Assembly (NCBI RefSeq): GCF_012273215.1
Contig: NZ_CP050965.1
Coordinates: 1,410,541-1,474,540 of the forward strand
Source: Gemella haemolysans
GTDB taxonomy: Bacteria; Bacillota; Bacilli; Staphylococcales; Gemellaceae
Direction: 5' to 3'
Length of the DNA stretch: 64,000 nucleotides
Notes under the pieces: generated by a model
What the model was told of the DNA's origin: nothing
The model's input: the letters and a program-made list of their open reading frames with translations, nothing else
Database searches by the model: none
Made by a program: the position numbers and the translations under genes
Shown: positions 27,677 through 36,763 of the stretch, one piece after another
How positions within the stretch are numbered: the stretch's first letter is position 1
How the letters are laid out: each line of letters begins with the position of its first letter

Positions 27677-28240
27677 TTATTTATTAAATTCAATAAGTTC
27701 AAACTTTTCTCCATCATAGTCAAGAACACTAACAGAAGTATTTACTATTACTCCACGCCCTACATCTTTAATACCTTTTTGAGTTAAGAAAGAGCGAATT
27801 AATCCACCATGACATACTGCCAACATAGTTTTATCTGGGTGTTCCTCATATTTTTCTTTAAAGAATGCTTCTACTCTGTCTGCGGCATCTGTATCTAACT
27901 CCATACCTCTTGTTTCACCCGCTTTAAGACCAGCACCATATTCAGCAAAAGATACGCCTTCATATTCTCCATATGATTTTTCTATTAATCTTTTATCTTT
28001 GATTACTGATAATTTCTTATTATCTTCACTATTTGAATTGTCTAGCATATATCTCGCTGTATCATATGCTCTATCTAAAACACTACTATAAGCTATATCA
28101 ATATCATATCCTTCAATTTTCTTACCTGCAGCAATCCCTTGACGGATTCCTTCTTTATTCAATGGAATGTCTGTATGTCCTTGAACTAATTTATTTTTAT
28201 TATAATCTGTTTCTCCGTGTCTCGCTAAAATAATACGCAT
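27677..28240 (-). CDS. Histidine phosphatase family protein, copy 2
   Basis: 187 residues of the phosphoglycerate-mutase-like histidine phosphatase superfamily. Catalytic RHGETDYN is at the N-terminus (residues 7-14, phospho-His8), a second Arg in SSVLDRAYDTAR, and the second catalytic His in AVCHGGLIRSF. The substrate is unknown; such small proteins act on sugar phosphates, cobalamin precursors or nucleotides. It is a paralogue of the adjacent 28330-28896 gene and is separated from it by an 89-nt spacer carrying a palindrome. Confidence 0.9.
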   Translation of the reverse strand: MRIILARHGETDYNKNKLVQGHTDIPLNKEGIRQGIAAGKKIEGYDIDIAYSSVLDRAYDTARYMLDNSNSEDNKKLSVIKDKRLIEKSYGEYEGVSFAEYGAGLKAGETRGMELDTDAADRVEAFFKEKYEEHPDKTMLAVCHGGLIRSFLTQKGIKDVGRGVIVNTSVSVLDYDGEKFELIEFNK

Positions 28241-28265
28241 GATCTCATCTCCTTACTAAAAAATA

Positions 28266-28320
28266 GGGAGCGGCCAAATAAAATCAATTTTTATAAAACT
28301 ATGATTTCTTAGCCGTTCCC
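28266..28320. repeat. Palindromic element, copy E-like, before the phosphatase gene
   Basis: GGGAGCGGC (28266-28274) pairs with GCCGTTCCC (28312-28320); inside, AAATCA pairs with TGATTT. The plan (GGGAG, GC-rich arm, AAATC/GATTT arm, closing CCC) resembles the head hairpin of the 175-bp repeat family, without the middle and tail. It ends 25 nt before the start of the 27677-28240 gene, the same distance range as in the full copies. Relationship to the family is an inference. Confidence 0.55.
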
Positions 28321-28329
28321 TTAATAATT

Positions 28330-28896
28330 TTAAATATTAAATTTCTCTAATATATAGTCTTTTCCGTCATAGTGCAGCACGTTTAACGCTGTGTTGTTAA
28401 TCAACATATTAGATTCAGGATATAATCCTAATGTACGTAAAAATATACGAATAAATGCACCATGACAAACAACTAAAATTGTTTCATCTTTGTGATTTAA
28501 ATATTTTTCATTGAAAAATGAACTTGCTCTTTCATAAACATCTTCGTCTTTTTCTATAGACTCTAAACCAGATTGAGCTTCTAATGCTGAAAAATATTCA
28601 TCAAAAGTACTCTCTTCGAAAACACCGAAGAATTTCTCTATTAAACGAGCATCTTCAGTAATTTCTTTATCTATATTAATCTCATTGTTAGAATTATCAA
28701 GCATAAGTCTAGCTGTCTTTACAGCACGTTTTAACGGGCTACTAAAGGCAAAATCAATGTCATACTCAGTTAACTTTTGACCTGCATTTCTCGCTTGACC
28801 TCTACCAGTTTCATTTAATTCAATATCACTATGTCCTTGAATTAATTTATTTTTGTTATAATCAGTTTCACCATGTCTTACTAATAATATTTTCAT
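28330..28896 (-). CDS. Histidine phosphatase family protein, copy 1
   Basis: 188 residues with RHGETDYNKNKLIQGHSDIE at the N-terminus, SSPLKRAVKTAR in the middle and VVCHGAFIRIF near the C-terminus, so all catalytic residues of the family are kept. It shares the same layout and many residues with its neighbour at 27677-28240; the pair arose by tandem duplication and has since diverged, mainly in residues ~65-110. It starts 9 nt after nrdF and may be cotranscribed with the nrd operon. Confidence 0.9.
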   Translation of the reverse strand: MKILLVRHGETDYNKNKLIQGHSDIELNETGRGQARNAGQKLTEYDIDFAFSSPLKRAVKTARLMLDNSNNEINIDKEITEDARLIEKFFGVFEESTFDEYFSALEAQSGLESIEKDEDVYERASSFFNEKYLNHKDETILVVCHGAFIRIFLRTLGLYPESNMLINNTALNVLHYDGKDYILEKFNI

Positions 28897-28905
28897 GATT
28901 TTTAC

Positions 28906-29874
28906 CTATTCAAAAATGAAATCTTCATCTTCAATTGATTCAACATTCATACTTACAACATATCCATCACCTTTAACACTGAAGAAGTCATGGTTTTTAG
29001 TGTTAGTATTCATTGCATTTTCAATGATTGGATTAATTTCTTTATCTTCGAAGTATCCAGGGTATCCTAAGTTAGCTAAAGCACGGTTAGCATTATACTC
29101 TACGTAGTCTTTAACATCTTCATATAGACCAATCTCGTCGTAAATATCTTTAGTATATTTTAATTCATTTTCATATAAATCTAATAATAATTTATACATT
29201 TCTTTCTCAGCACGCTCTTGCTCTTCTGGAGTTAAAGTTTTGAATAATTCTTGTGCATCAAATCCAGTAAAACTTCCGTGAATAGTTTCATCTAATAAGA
29301 TTTTACGGATAATTTCTCCAGATGTCGTTACTTTACCTTGCCCAGCAAGATATAATGGATAGAAGAAACCACTATAGAAAATATAACTTTCTAAGAATAC
29401 TGAAGCTACACGAGCCATATATAAGTCATAAGTTGGAACTTCTGGTTTAAATAACTTCATATAATAATCTTCAATTAATTTCGCTTTGAATTGAAGCTCT
29501 GGATTACTTGGAACCCATTCGTCTAATAAGTAATCTGTTTCTTGTGAAGGGATTAATGATGTAAAGATTGTTGAGTAACTTTTCGCGTGAATTTGCTCCA
29601 TCATTCCCATAAAGCTGTACACAGCTTGTTTTCTCATATCTTCAGTATGTAGAGATACAAGTGGCATACCTTTATCACCTTGTTGAGTATCAAGACCAGT
29701 TAAACCAGCTAATACTTTTTTGTAAGCTTCGCGTTCTTTATCATTTAAATCTTCGTTCCAGCTCTTAATATCTTTTGACACTTTAAACTCAGTATCAACC
29801 CAAAATTGAGCAATATTTTGACGCCAATACATAAATGTTAAATCATCTTGTTTATTCCAGTTTACAGCTTTCAT
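28906..29874 (-). CDS. nrdF: Ribonucleotide reductase class Ib, beta subunit
   Basis: Holds the dimetal-tyrosyl radical cofactor of the aerobic class Ib enzyme. The 322 residues show metal ligands and the radical tyrosine in MMEQIHAKSYSTIF (E, H, Y), a second ligand set in VFLESYIFYSGF and KILLDETIHGSF, and the acidic C-terminal tail DEDFIFE that docks on NrdE. Class Ib enzymes use a manganese cofactor built with NrdI, which is encoded in this operon. It lies 24 nt after nrdE. Confidence 0.97.
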   Translation of the reverse strand: MKAVNWNKQDDLTFMYWRQNIAQFWVDTEFKVSKDIKSWNEDLNDKEREAYKKVLAGLTGLDTQQGDKGMPLVSLHTEDMRKQAVYSFMGMMEQIHAKSYSTIFTSLIPSQETDYLLDEWVPSNPELQFKAKLIEDYYMKLFKPEVPTYDLYMARVASVFLESYIFYSGFFYPLYLAGQGKVTTSGEIIRKILLDETIHGSFTGFDAQELFKTLTPEEQERAEKEMYKLLLDLYENELKYTKDIYDEIGLYEDVKDYVEYNANRALANLGYPGYFEDKEINPIIENAMNTNTKNHDFFSVKGDGYVVSMNVESIEDEDFIFE

Positions 29875-29898
29875 AATTAGTAATTTTTCCTCTCTTTT

Positions 29899-31989
29899 CT
29901 ATATAGCACATGAAGTACATTCTTCAACAGAAAGTAGTTTGTTTCTTGTGTAATATAGTGATTTCAATCCTTTGTGATGAGCATAAATATAATATCTAGC
30001 AAGTTCTCTTGTTGTGATATCAGAATTTACGAATAAAATCACAGAAATACCTTGGTCTACGTGTTCTTGAATAACTGCCATTAAATCAATAAGTTTCATT
30101 TGATCAATAGTAAATGCAGATTTATAGAACCATTGAGTTTTTGGACTTAAGTAAGGCATTGGGTAGAATGTTTCAGCATTCCCATAACTTCTACGTTCAA
30201 TTTTATCAACGATCGGTAATACACTTGATGTTGAGTTTTGAACATAAGAAATACTTTGTGTTGGTGCAATCGCCATTCTATATGCGTGATATAGTCCATT
30301 TTCTTTTACTCTATTTTTTAGACTTCTCCAGTCTTCTCTTGTTGGAATATGAATTCCTTCAAATAACTCTTTTACTTTATCAGTTACTGGTAAGTAGTCA
30401 TTTTCAATATATTTAGTGAAGTATCTACCATTGTAGTAATCTGATTTTTCAAAATCTTTAAATGTTTCATTACGTTTTTTAGCAATTTGCATTGAACGTT
30501 CTAATGTATAGTAATTCATCATCATGAAGAATACATTTGCGAAATCTTTTGCTTCTTCACTCTCATAAGCGATTAGGTTTTTAGCTAAATATCCATTTAA
30601 GTTCATTGCTCCTAATCCAACAGAGTGGAACTCATCATTAGCTTTTACTACACCTGGTGCATTTTTAATCTTAGTAGAATTACTTACGAATGTTAATGCA
30701 TCCATACCTGAGTAGATAGATTCTTTGATTTTTTTACTTTCCATTACATTTACAATGTTTAATGAAGCCAAGTTACAAGAAATATCACGTTTAATAATAT
30801 CATCTTCACCGTAGTCTTTGATTATTGAAGTTTCTTGTAATTGGAAAATCTCAGTACATAAGTTACTCATTTTAACCTGTCCAATTTCACGAAGTGCGTG
30901 ATCTTTGTTCGCGTTATCTTTGAACATTAAGTATGGGTACCCTGATTGTAATTGAGTTTGTGCGATTAAGTTAAGCATATCACGAGCATCGAATTTACGT
31001 TTCATGATGTTTTCGTTCGCTACAAATTCGTCATAATATTTAGCAATATCAATATCATCAAGGACTAATCCATACTCTTCATAAATTGAGTGAGGTCCAA
31101 ACATATAGAAATCTTTGTTCTCACGAGCTAAATCGAAGAATAATGATGGTACGATAATACCTGTAGAAATTGTTGGAAGACGTAATTCTTCATCGGCATT
31201 AACCTTCTTAGTATCTAAGAATTCTAATACGTCATAGTGGAAAATGTTTAAGTAAACAGCTCCAGCTCCTGGACGTTGTCCTAGTTGATCAGCATATGCA
31301 AAACCTTGTTCTAAAGATTTAGCTACAGGAATAACACCTTTAGCTACCCCTTTAATACCTTTAATACTCTCACCACGCGCACGAAGTTTTGACAAGTTAA
31401 TCGCAACCCCTCCACCAATTTTTGAAAGTTGTTTAGCTGTAGAATCGATGTAGTTAATTGAGTTAAGTGAGTCACCTACTTCTAATAAGAAACATGATAC
31501 TAACTCACCACGACGACTTCTTCCAGAGTTTAAGAATGTTGGTGTCGCTGGTTGTAATCTTTGCTCAAGCATTGAAATCATAAGCTCTTTAGCTAAAGCA
31601 ACATCTCCATCAGCTAAATACATGGCAACGATGAATACGTGTTGATTAAAGTTTTCTAAATATTGTTTTTTATCATTTGTTTTTAATGCATAATCTTTAT
31701 AGAATTTACTTGCTGCCATGTAACTTTTGAATTCGAATTTAAAGTTTGCAGCTAATTCTAGACATTCTAGGATTTCATCTTCAATATATTTATCAAAGAT
31801 ATTATAGTAGAAATTCTCCTCTACTAGATATCTAAGTCTTTTCATTTCTGAACTAAATTTTACAGTTCGAAAGTCTACTTCACGAAGAAATTCTTCTATA
31901 GCTTCAACATCCTTTTCTAATTTGAAAAATCCATTGTCGCCTCTTTTTGTCACTTCATTATTTAGTTCAATATGGTTAAATTTCTCCAT
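29899..31989 (-). CDS. nrdE: Ribonucleotide reductase class Ib, alpha subunit
   Basis: Catalytic subunit that reduces NDPs to dNDPs. The 696 residues begin with a short N-terminal domain without the ATP cone, as in class Ib, and include the active-site segment CNLASLNIVNV, the conserved GLGAMNLNGYLA and PTQSISYVQNSTSSVLP, and the C-terminal redox tail ECTSCAI that is recharged by NrdH or thioredoxin. No nrdH gene is next to it. It overlaps nrdI by 14 nt. Confidence 0.97.
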   Translation of the reverse strand: MEKFNHIELNNEVTKRGDNGFFKLEKDVEAIEEFLREVDFRTVKFSSEMKRLRYLVEENFYYNIFDKYIEDEILECLELAANFKFEFKSYMAASKFYKDYALKTNDKKQYLENFNQHVFIVAMYLADGDVALAKELMISMLEQRLQPATPTFLNSGRSRRGELVSCFLLEVGDSLNSINYIDSTAKQLSKIGGGVAINLSKLRARGESIKGIKGVAKGVIPVAKSLEQGFAYADQLGQRPGAGAVYLNIFHYDVLEFLDTKKVNADEELRLPTISTGIIVPSLFFDLARENKDFYMFGPHSIYEEYGLVLDDIDIAKYYDEFVANENIMKRKFDARDMLNLIAQTQLQSGYPYLMFKDNANKDHALREIGQVKMSNLCTEIFQLQETSIIKDYGEDDIIKRDISCNLASLNIVNVMESKKIKESIYSGMDALTFVSNSTKIKNAPGVVKANDEFHSVGLGAMNLNGYLAKNLIAYESEEAKDFANVFFMMMNYYTLERSMQIAKKRNETFKDFEKSDYYNGRYFTKYIENDYLPVTDKVKELFEGIHIPTREDWRSLKNRVKENGLYHAYRMAIAPTQSISYVQNSTSSVLPIVDKIERRSYGNAETFYPMPYLSPKTQWFYKSAFTIDQMKLIDLMAVIQEHVDQGISVILFVNSDITTRELARYYIYAHHKGLKSLYYTRNKLLSVEECTSCAI

Positions 31990-32356
31990 TCTTTACACTC
32001 TCCAAATATATTTTTTTAAATTTTATTAAGTCTTTTGTATTACCGTGTAATTCTATTTTCATAAGTAATGGTACATTATACTTCTCGCTAATCGTCTCTG
32101 AAGCTTTAGCAAATCTATTACCCCAGTTTTTATTTCCACTACCTACTACTCCTTTTAAGTGCTTGTGATTAGTTTCTAAAAACTCTTCTACACCATCAGG
32201 AACTTGTCCAAAACCGATCGTAGGCGTTATTAAAATATAATCAAAATCAACTTCATAATCGATATCAAATAGGTCAATAACATCCTCTTCGGGAATCTTA
32301 CACATATCTACAAATCTCTTGCAATTTCCAGTTAATGAAAATACAATTATCTTCAT
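31976..32356 (-). CDS. nrdI: Flavodoxin-like protein NrdI
   Basis: NrdI supplies the oxidant that assembles the dimanganese-tyrosyl cofactor of NrdF. The 126-residue product starts with the flavodoxin phosphate loop (VFSLTGNCKRF) and has the flavin-contact loop GVVGSGNKNWGNRFAKA. It is the first gene of nrdI-nrdE-nrdF and has a good promoter upstream. No convincing NrdR box pair was seen. Confidence 0.95.
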   Translation of the reverse strand: MKIIVFSLTGNCKRFVDMCKIPEEDVIDLFDIDYEVDFDYILITPTIGFGQVPDGVEEFLETNHKHLKGVVGSGNKNWGNRFAKASETISEKYNVPLLMKIELHGNTKDLIKFKKIYLESVKNGEI

Positions 32357-32380
32357 TCTCTCTCACGCTCCCACAAAAAT

Positions 32381-32405
32381 ATTTCCAAGATTATTTCCTG
32401 GAAAT
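32381..32405. other. Inverted repeat in the nrdI 5' leader
   Basis: ATTTCCA (32381-32387) and TGGAAAT (32399-32405) form a 7-bp palindrome with an 11-nt centre, just downstream of the nrdI promoter. It could be an operator or an mRNA hairpin near the ribosome binding site; I cannot name the regulator. Confidence 0.4.
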
Positions 32406-32420
32406 TTAAGACTTATATTA

Positions 32421-32449
32421 ATTATACACTTTATTTTATTATTTTTCAA
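32421..32449 (-). promoter_or_regulatory. Promoter of nrdI-nrdE-nrdF
   Basis: Minus-strand TTGAAA (32449-32444), 17-nt spacer, TATAAT (32426-32421), 65 nt before nrdI. Confidence 0.82.
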
Positions 32450-32609
32450 TCATTATTTTTCCCATGAACAGGCTTCAAATCTTTTTTGGAAATTTGTATA
32501 TCTATTTAATATTTCGGAATACTATTAGTAACTTTACACACTACAAAGATTAAAATCATTATAAGAAAAAATTTTTTTTTCCTTTTATTTTTCTCAATTT
32601 CACATAAAA

Positions 32610-32640
32610 AAACTTTAAACAAAATTACCCTGTTTAAAGT
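32610..32640 (-). terminator. Terminator after treR
   Basis: Stem AACTTTAAACA / TGTTTAAAGTT around AAATTACCC, with a run of Ts on the minus-strand 3' side. It lies 18 nt after the treR stop. Confidence 0.85.
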
Positions 32641-32657
32641 TTTCTTCTATAATATGT

Positions 32658-33380
32658 TTAGTTTATTCTATCGCTTTTTCTTCTCGCAAATTCAGAAAAA
32701 TAGAATTTATCAACTCTATGACGACTCTCTGTATAATGTAGGAAATCTGTTCCTTCTGTGTATACATCACTTCGTAAAACTGCAATATGTTTGTGACCAT
32801 TCAAATCAATATATGTTGAATCTTCCTCATTAGCAGGTTCAATTTTAAAATCCTTATTTCCATAAGAAATCTTAATACCTAAATCCTGTTCTAAATACTC
32901 ATATAACGATTCCTCAACGCGATTAGTAGGAAGGTCTCCTATTGTATTCTTTCTTATATAATCTTTGTCTAATATTACTGCTTCTCCATCAACGATTCTT
33001 TGACGCACCAGATAGATTAGTTTTTCATCTGGCTTAACTAGACCAAGTCTTACTAAAAAATCTGGAGCATCTACTTCTTTATTCACTAACACTTTAGTCG
33101 TAGCTTCAACATCTTGATATTGACGGCGTTCTTTAAAACTTAATATCCCCGTAACAGGTAATCTAAATCTGTGAACATCTAGTACAATAGATCCCTTACC
33201 TTGAATTTTGTGGATATAACCATTCTCTAATAATAGAAATAATGCTTTTCTTATAGTTTCCCTAGAAACATTATATTCTCTTGCGAGTTCATTTTCACTT
33301 GGTAAGAGAGAGTTAGACCTGTATTGCCTATTCTCTATTTTTTCTCTTAGCTCTAAATAAATCTTAAAAAACTTATTCAT
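32658..33380 (-). CDS. treR: GntR/HutC repressor, TreR-like
   Basis: A 240-residue regulator with an N-terminal GntR winged helix (LLPSENELAREYNVSRETIRKALFLLLENGYIHKIQGKGS in overlapping motifs) and a C-terminal UTRA effector domain (YEYLEQDLGIKISYGNKDF, YTESRHRVDKFYFSEFARR). The latter closely follows the B. subtilis trehalose repressor TreR, which responds to trehalose-6-phosphate. No treP or treA gene is in the window, so its targets must be elsewhere. The ATG at 33380 follows GGGGGAA; an in-frame TTG four codons earlier overlaps that site and is less likely. Confidence 0.85.
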   Translation of the reverse strand: MNKFFKIYLELREKIENRQYRSNSLLPSENELAREYNVSRETIRKALFLLLENGYIHKIQGKGSIVLDVHRFRLPVTGILSFKERRQYQDVEATTKVLVNKEVDAPDFLVRLGLVKPDEKLIYLVRQRIVDGEAVILDKDYIRKNTIGDLPTNRVEESLYEYLEQDLGIKISYGNKDFKIEPANEEDSTYIDLNGHKHIAVLRSDVYTEGTDFLHYTESRHRVDKFYFSEFARRKSDRIN

Positions 33381-33574
33381 GATTTCCCCCAAAATAAATA
33401 ACTATATGTGTATATTTTACCATAATTCATCTAAATATTAAATGTTTTTTACTCAAAAACTTTTATAATTCTTACTATTTTTGTTAAATTGTGTAAATAT
33501 GTAAACCAAATATTGTATAAACCTAATTACTTCAGCTATATTTATGTGTTATAATGATAATTGGAGGTGTAATA

Positions 33575-34234
33575 ATGAGAAAACATATTATACAATTTCT
33601 TATTGTTTTAGAAAATTTTTCACTATTTATTAGTGGGATACTCGCCATAATATTTTACAATTGTTTTAATTTATATTTTTATAAAAACTTCTATCAAAAA
33701 GAAAATTTAGCCCCTAAAATAGGAACTACATATGAAGAATTAATAACAAATACCACTAATTTATTAGATTATCTTAATCATAAAGCAATGTTAAATCTTG
33801 ATTGGTATACAGATAAAGATATACTTCATATGCAAGACGTTAGGACACTATATAGTTTAAGTTACAAAACAATGATATTTTTTATAGTAGTTTTTACTAT
33901 TTCTACTATATTACTGATAATACTTTGTAAGAAAAGAACTGTTTTCTATATAACAAATACATTTAACAAAGTACTACTTGCATTTATTATAGTAATAGGT
34001 ATCCTATCTTGTATTATTTCATATAATTTTACATCTTTTTGGATAAAATTCCATCAGTTGCTATTTTCAAACGATCTTTGGTTACTTAGTCCTGATGAAT
34101 CGAACTTAATTCAAATGGTGCCTGAAGAATTCTTCATAAGTCTTATTACAACAATAATCTTACATATCTTTATACTATTTATTTCATTGTTTATATTAAA
34201 TACTATAGTAAAAAAAAGAATAAAAAATAATTAA
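33575..34234 (+). CDS. DUF1461/TIGR01906 integral membrane protein
   Basis: A 219-residue membrane protein with four hydrophobic segments (about residues 5-30, 92-115, 125-147 and 185-212) and an extracytoplasmic loop between the first two. The signature WIKFHQLLFSNDLWLLSPDES followed by LIQMVPEEFF matches the conserved FH-x2-F-x-NDLWxL...LIxxxPExFF block of the TIGR01906/DUF1461 family. Function unknown. The ATG at 33575 is preceded by GGAGGTG; an upstream in-frame ATG (33554) precedes that site and is rejected. Confidence 0.8.
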   Translation: MRKHIIQFLIVLENFSLFISGILAIIFYNCFNLYFYKNFYQKENLAPKIGTTYEELITNTTNLLDYLNHKAMLNLDWYTDKDILHMQDVRTLYSLSYKTMIFFIVVFTISTILLIILCKKRTVFYITNTFNKVLLAFIIVIGILSCIISYNFTSFWIKFHQLLFSNDLWLLSPDESNLIQMVPEEFFISLITTIILHIFILFISLFILNTIVKKRIKNN

Positions 34235-34325
34235 TCTTAAAGATGATATTAAAAATTTAATTTCTTATAATTATGTGATATAATTAATTTTAGTTTCAAA
34301 TAAATAAATTACGAAAGGATAAATT

Positions 34326-34877
34326 ATGGCTCAAAATGATAAAAATGTTGTTACTGAAGATAAAGTAACATTTAGATTATGTGATGATTGCCTTGGTGTA
34401 AATCTTAAAACTTTGATTCCAAAACTAAAAAAGAAAGCACCTAATGCAGAATTTATCATAGGATGTCAATCTTATTGTGGACCTGGAAGAACTCAGACAT
34501 TCACGCTTGTTAATAGTAGAATTTGTATAGCAGATACTGAAGTCGAACTGATGCCTTTAGTTGATGAAAAACTTAGAGATCGAATGAGTGCCGAAGACGA
34601 AGAAAAATACAGAAAACGTCTTGAACGTCGTCTAGAACGTACTTTCTACTTCATTATACCTGAAAATATAACGATTAAAGTTGGTGAAGAAGTAGATGTC
34701 GATAAAGAAGGCGTGATCGCTCGTAAAGCAGGAAAATCTTATCTTGATGATCTTATTATCGAAGGAGAAGTTGATAATACTAAACCTGGAACTTATGAAC
34801 TTGTATATCGTGTTAATATCGATAATAAAGAACATAAGAGAAAAAGACTTATCACTGTTGTTGATGAAAACGTATAA
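34326..34877 (+). CDS. DUF1450-like protein with C-terminal Ig-like domain
   Basis: 183 residues in two parts. Residues ~15-85 resemble DUF1450 (YuzB-like), a small cysteine-containing domain: LCDDCLGVNL, IGCQSYCGPGRTQTFTLVN and VNSRICIADT. A charged helix (DEKLRDRMSAEDEEKYRKRLERRLERT, in part) links to residues ~108-183, which look like a bacterial Ig-like beta domain (IPENITIKVGEEVDVDKEG, NTKPGTYELVYRV, KRLITVVDE). That second domain usually occurs outside the cell, yet there is no signal peptide. I do not know a function. GAAAGGA precedes the ATG. Confidence 0.7.
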   Translation: MAQNDKNVVTEDKVTFRLCDDCLGVNLKTLIPKLKKKAPNAEFIIGCQSYCGPGRTQTFTLVNSRICIADTEVELMPLVDEKLRDRMSAEDEEKYRKRLERRLERTFYFIIPENITIKVGEEVDVDKEGVIARKAGKSYLDDLIIEGEVDNTKPGTYELVYRVNIDNKEHKRKRLITVVDENV

Positions 34878-34907
34878 TCAATATTCATGAAATTATCAAA
34901 ATATAAA

Positions 34908-34949
34908 CCTAGAAGTTAAAAGCTATACATACCGCTACTTCTAGGTTTT
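34908..34949 (+). terminator. Terminator after the DUF1450-like gene
   Basis: Stem AAACCTAGAAGT / ACTTCTAGGTTT around an 18-nt loop, followed by TTTCTC. Located 31 nt after the stop. Confidence 0.85.
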
Positions 34950-35059
34950 TTCTCTATTTTCATGAAAAATATTTATACTGTTTTTTTGAAAATAACGTTT
35001 ACTTTTTTTGTAAATATGATATAATATAAGTAAAGAAATAGAAGTCGGAGGTTATGATC

Positions 35060-35560
35060 ATGGAAAATAAATATTCTAAAATTTTAGTCGCAGTAGACGG
35101 TTCAAAACAAGCTGAATGGGCTTTTAAAAATGCCGTTGCCATTGCTCAAAGAAACGAGGATGCAGAGTTATACATCGCGTCTGTTATTGATGCGACAATC
35201 GCAACTTCTGGTTTATCAGATCCCTACATTTTCAACTCTTTCTACAAACGTACTAAAGAATTAGTTGATAGCTATGTAGAATCTGCTAAAGAAGACGGAT
35301 TAACTAAAGTATTCGGTATTGTTGAACAAGGTATTCCTAAAATTGTTCTTAGTGAAGATATTGTTGACGAAAAAGGTATCGATCTTGTAGTTTGTGGATC
35401 TTCTGGTTTAACTGGATTCAAACGTATGCTTATGGGATCAGTGTCTGAAGGTATCGTTAGATATGCTAAATCTGACGTAATCATCATTAAACAACGTTCT
35501 ATCCCAGCGGATTTCGAAGCAACTATCGCTAAAAAATTCCAAGAAGAACAAGAAAAATAA
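35060..35560 (+). CDS. Universal stress protein, UspA family
   Basis: 166-residue single-domain Usp. It starts KYSKILVAVDGSKQAEWAF and has the ATP-binding signature G-2x-G-9x-G-S as CGSSGLTGFKRMLMGSVSEG near residues 117-136, so it probably binds ATP. UspA proteins help survival in stress; a specific role is not predictable. I place the start at the ATG at 35060, 8 nt after GGAGG; the in-frame ATG at 35054 is too close to that site. A TATAAT at 35020-35025 with TTTACT upstream is the probable promoter. Confidence 0.9.
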   Translation: MENKYSKILVAVDGSKQAEWAFKNAVAIAQRNEDAELYIASVIDATIATSGLSDPYIFNSFYKRTKELVDSYVESAKEDGLTKVFGIVEQGIPKIVLSEDIVDEKGIDLVVCGSSGLTGFKRMLMGSVSEGIVRYAKSDVIIIKQRSIPADFEATIAKKFQEEQEK

Positions 35561-35667
35561 GCATCTCTAAATTAGATTTAGATTAATATATTTTAATTTA
35601 AATTCATTTAAAATTTTTCCTTTTTATAATGAACGACGCATACATTATATGCGCCGTTCGTTTTTTA

Positions 35668-36741
35668 TTAATATATCTTCTTAACTTTTAAACTATTATA
35701 ATTCAAAGCTGCAAGTTGCACAGAATTCGGTCCAAAATACTTAGTATAATCATGAAGTTGCTGCTTATCATCATAAATATAAACTCTATCTCCGATACTT
35801 TCTTCTTCACCTATTTCTACTACTAGGTGACTCATCATCGTTGAGTAAATATTTCTCTCTTTACCATTAATTATACAAGTTTGCCCTTTTAATCTATCTC
35901 TTAGTATTCCATCACCATAACCAATATTAACAACCCCAACCTTCTTCTTAGCATCCGCTATATAAGAATTAGAGTACCCAATACATTCACCTTTATTCAA
36001 GGTTACTATATTAATTATTTCACCATAAACAGTAATTGGATTTTTTATAATCAAATCTTTTAAGGCCACTGGATTTTCCTTCACATTATAAGGCATAGCT
36101 CCATAAAGAATAATCCCTAATCTCTGATGTGTTGTTTTCTCAAAAACACCATCTCGTAAAAACGAAGCACTATTTTGTAAGTGAATTACTTCAAAATCAT
36201 GATGTTTCTGTGCTTCATCAAGAACTTTCAATACCAATTCTTTTTCTTTTTCATAGAAACCATCAAACTCATCAGCAAATGAAAAATGAGACCAGAATCC
36301 TTTTAATTTTAGGGTGTTTTCTTTACAGAAATTTATAATTTCTAGTACTTCTTCCAGATTTCTTGCTCCAGCACGTCTCATACTACCCGCAAATTCCAAT
36401 TGTAACGTTAAGTCTCTAACATTTTCAAGATTTTCTTTTAAATATTCAAGACTCGCTATATTTATCTCAACATTGTATTCTCTAACTAAATCAAAGTTAT
36501 AAGTTGGATTTAAAAGAAAAATATTAGCATCTTCTCCTAATGTTTCTCTTATTACTTTACACTCTTCTTCTTTAGTCGTTGCAAAGTAATTTATCCCTAC
36601 TTCTGAGTATAATTTTACACATTCTCTTAAATTTAAATTATACGCATTATTTTTAACTACAGCTATTATGTCCTGTGATCGTTCTTTTAAATTTATTGCA
36701 TTTTGTCGTATGTTATTATAATTTAACTCAATTGTTGCCAT
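35668..36741 (-). CDS. alr2: Alanine racemase-like PLP enzyme, divergent
   Basis: A 357-residue fold-III PLP enzyme with the alanine-racemase layout. The PLP lysine is K30 (AVVKNNAYN) and the opposing catalytic base is Y256 (CIGYSNSYIA); IGYGDG is kept. The usual C-M-D motif around residue 300 is replaced by STMMSHLVVE, so a normally conserved Asp is missing. It is the last gene of the lysine/diaminopimelate operon, as is alr2 in the S. aureus dap operon, so it may racemise alanine or another amino acid. Repeat copy C lies directly upstream. Confidence 0.82.
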   Translation of the reverse strand: MATIELNYNNIRQNAINLKERSQDIIAVVKNNAYNLNLRECVKLYSEVGINYFATTKEEECKVIRETLGEDANIFLLNPTYNFDLVREYNVEINIASLEYLKENLENVRDLTLQLEFAGSMRRAGARNLEEVLEIINFCKENTLKLKGFWSHFSFADEFDGFYEKEKELVLKVLDEAQKHHDFEVIHLQNSASFLRDGVFEKTTHQRLGIILYGAMPYNVKENPVALKDLIIKNPITVYGEIINIVTLNKGECIGYSNSYIADAKKKVGVVNIGYGDGILRDRLKGQTCIINGKERNIYSTMMSHLVVEIGEEESIGDRVYIYDDKQQLHDYTKYFGPNSVQLAALNYNSLKVKKIY

Positions 36742-36763
36742 AAAAATCCTTTCTTAGATAAAA

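Noticed and set aside
32357-32460. NrdR box pair before nrdI
   Set aside because: AGTGTATAATTAATAT only half-matches the consensus and no second box at the usual spacing was found.
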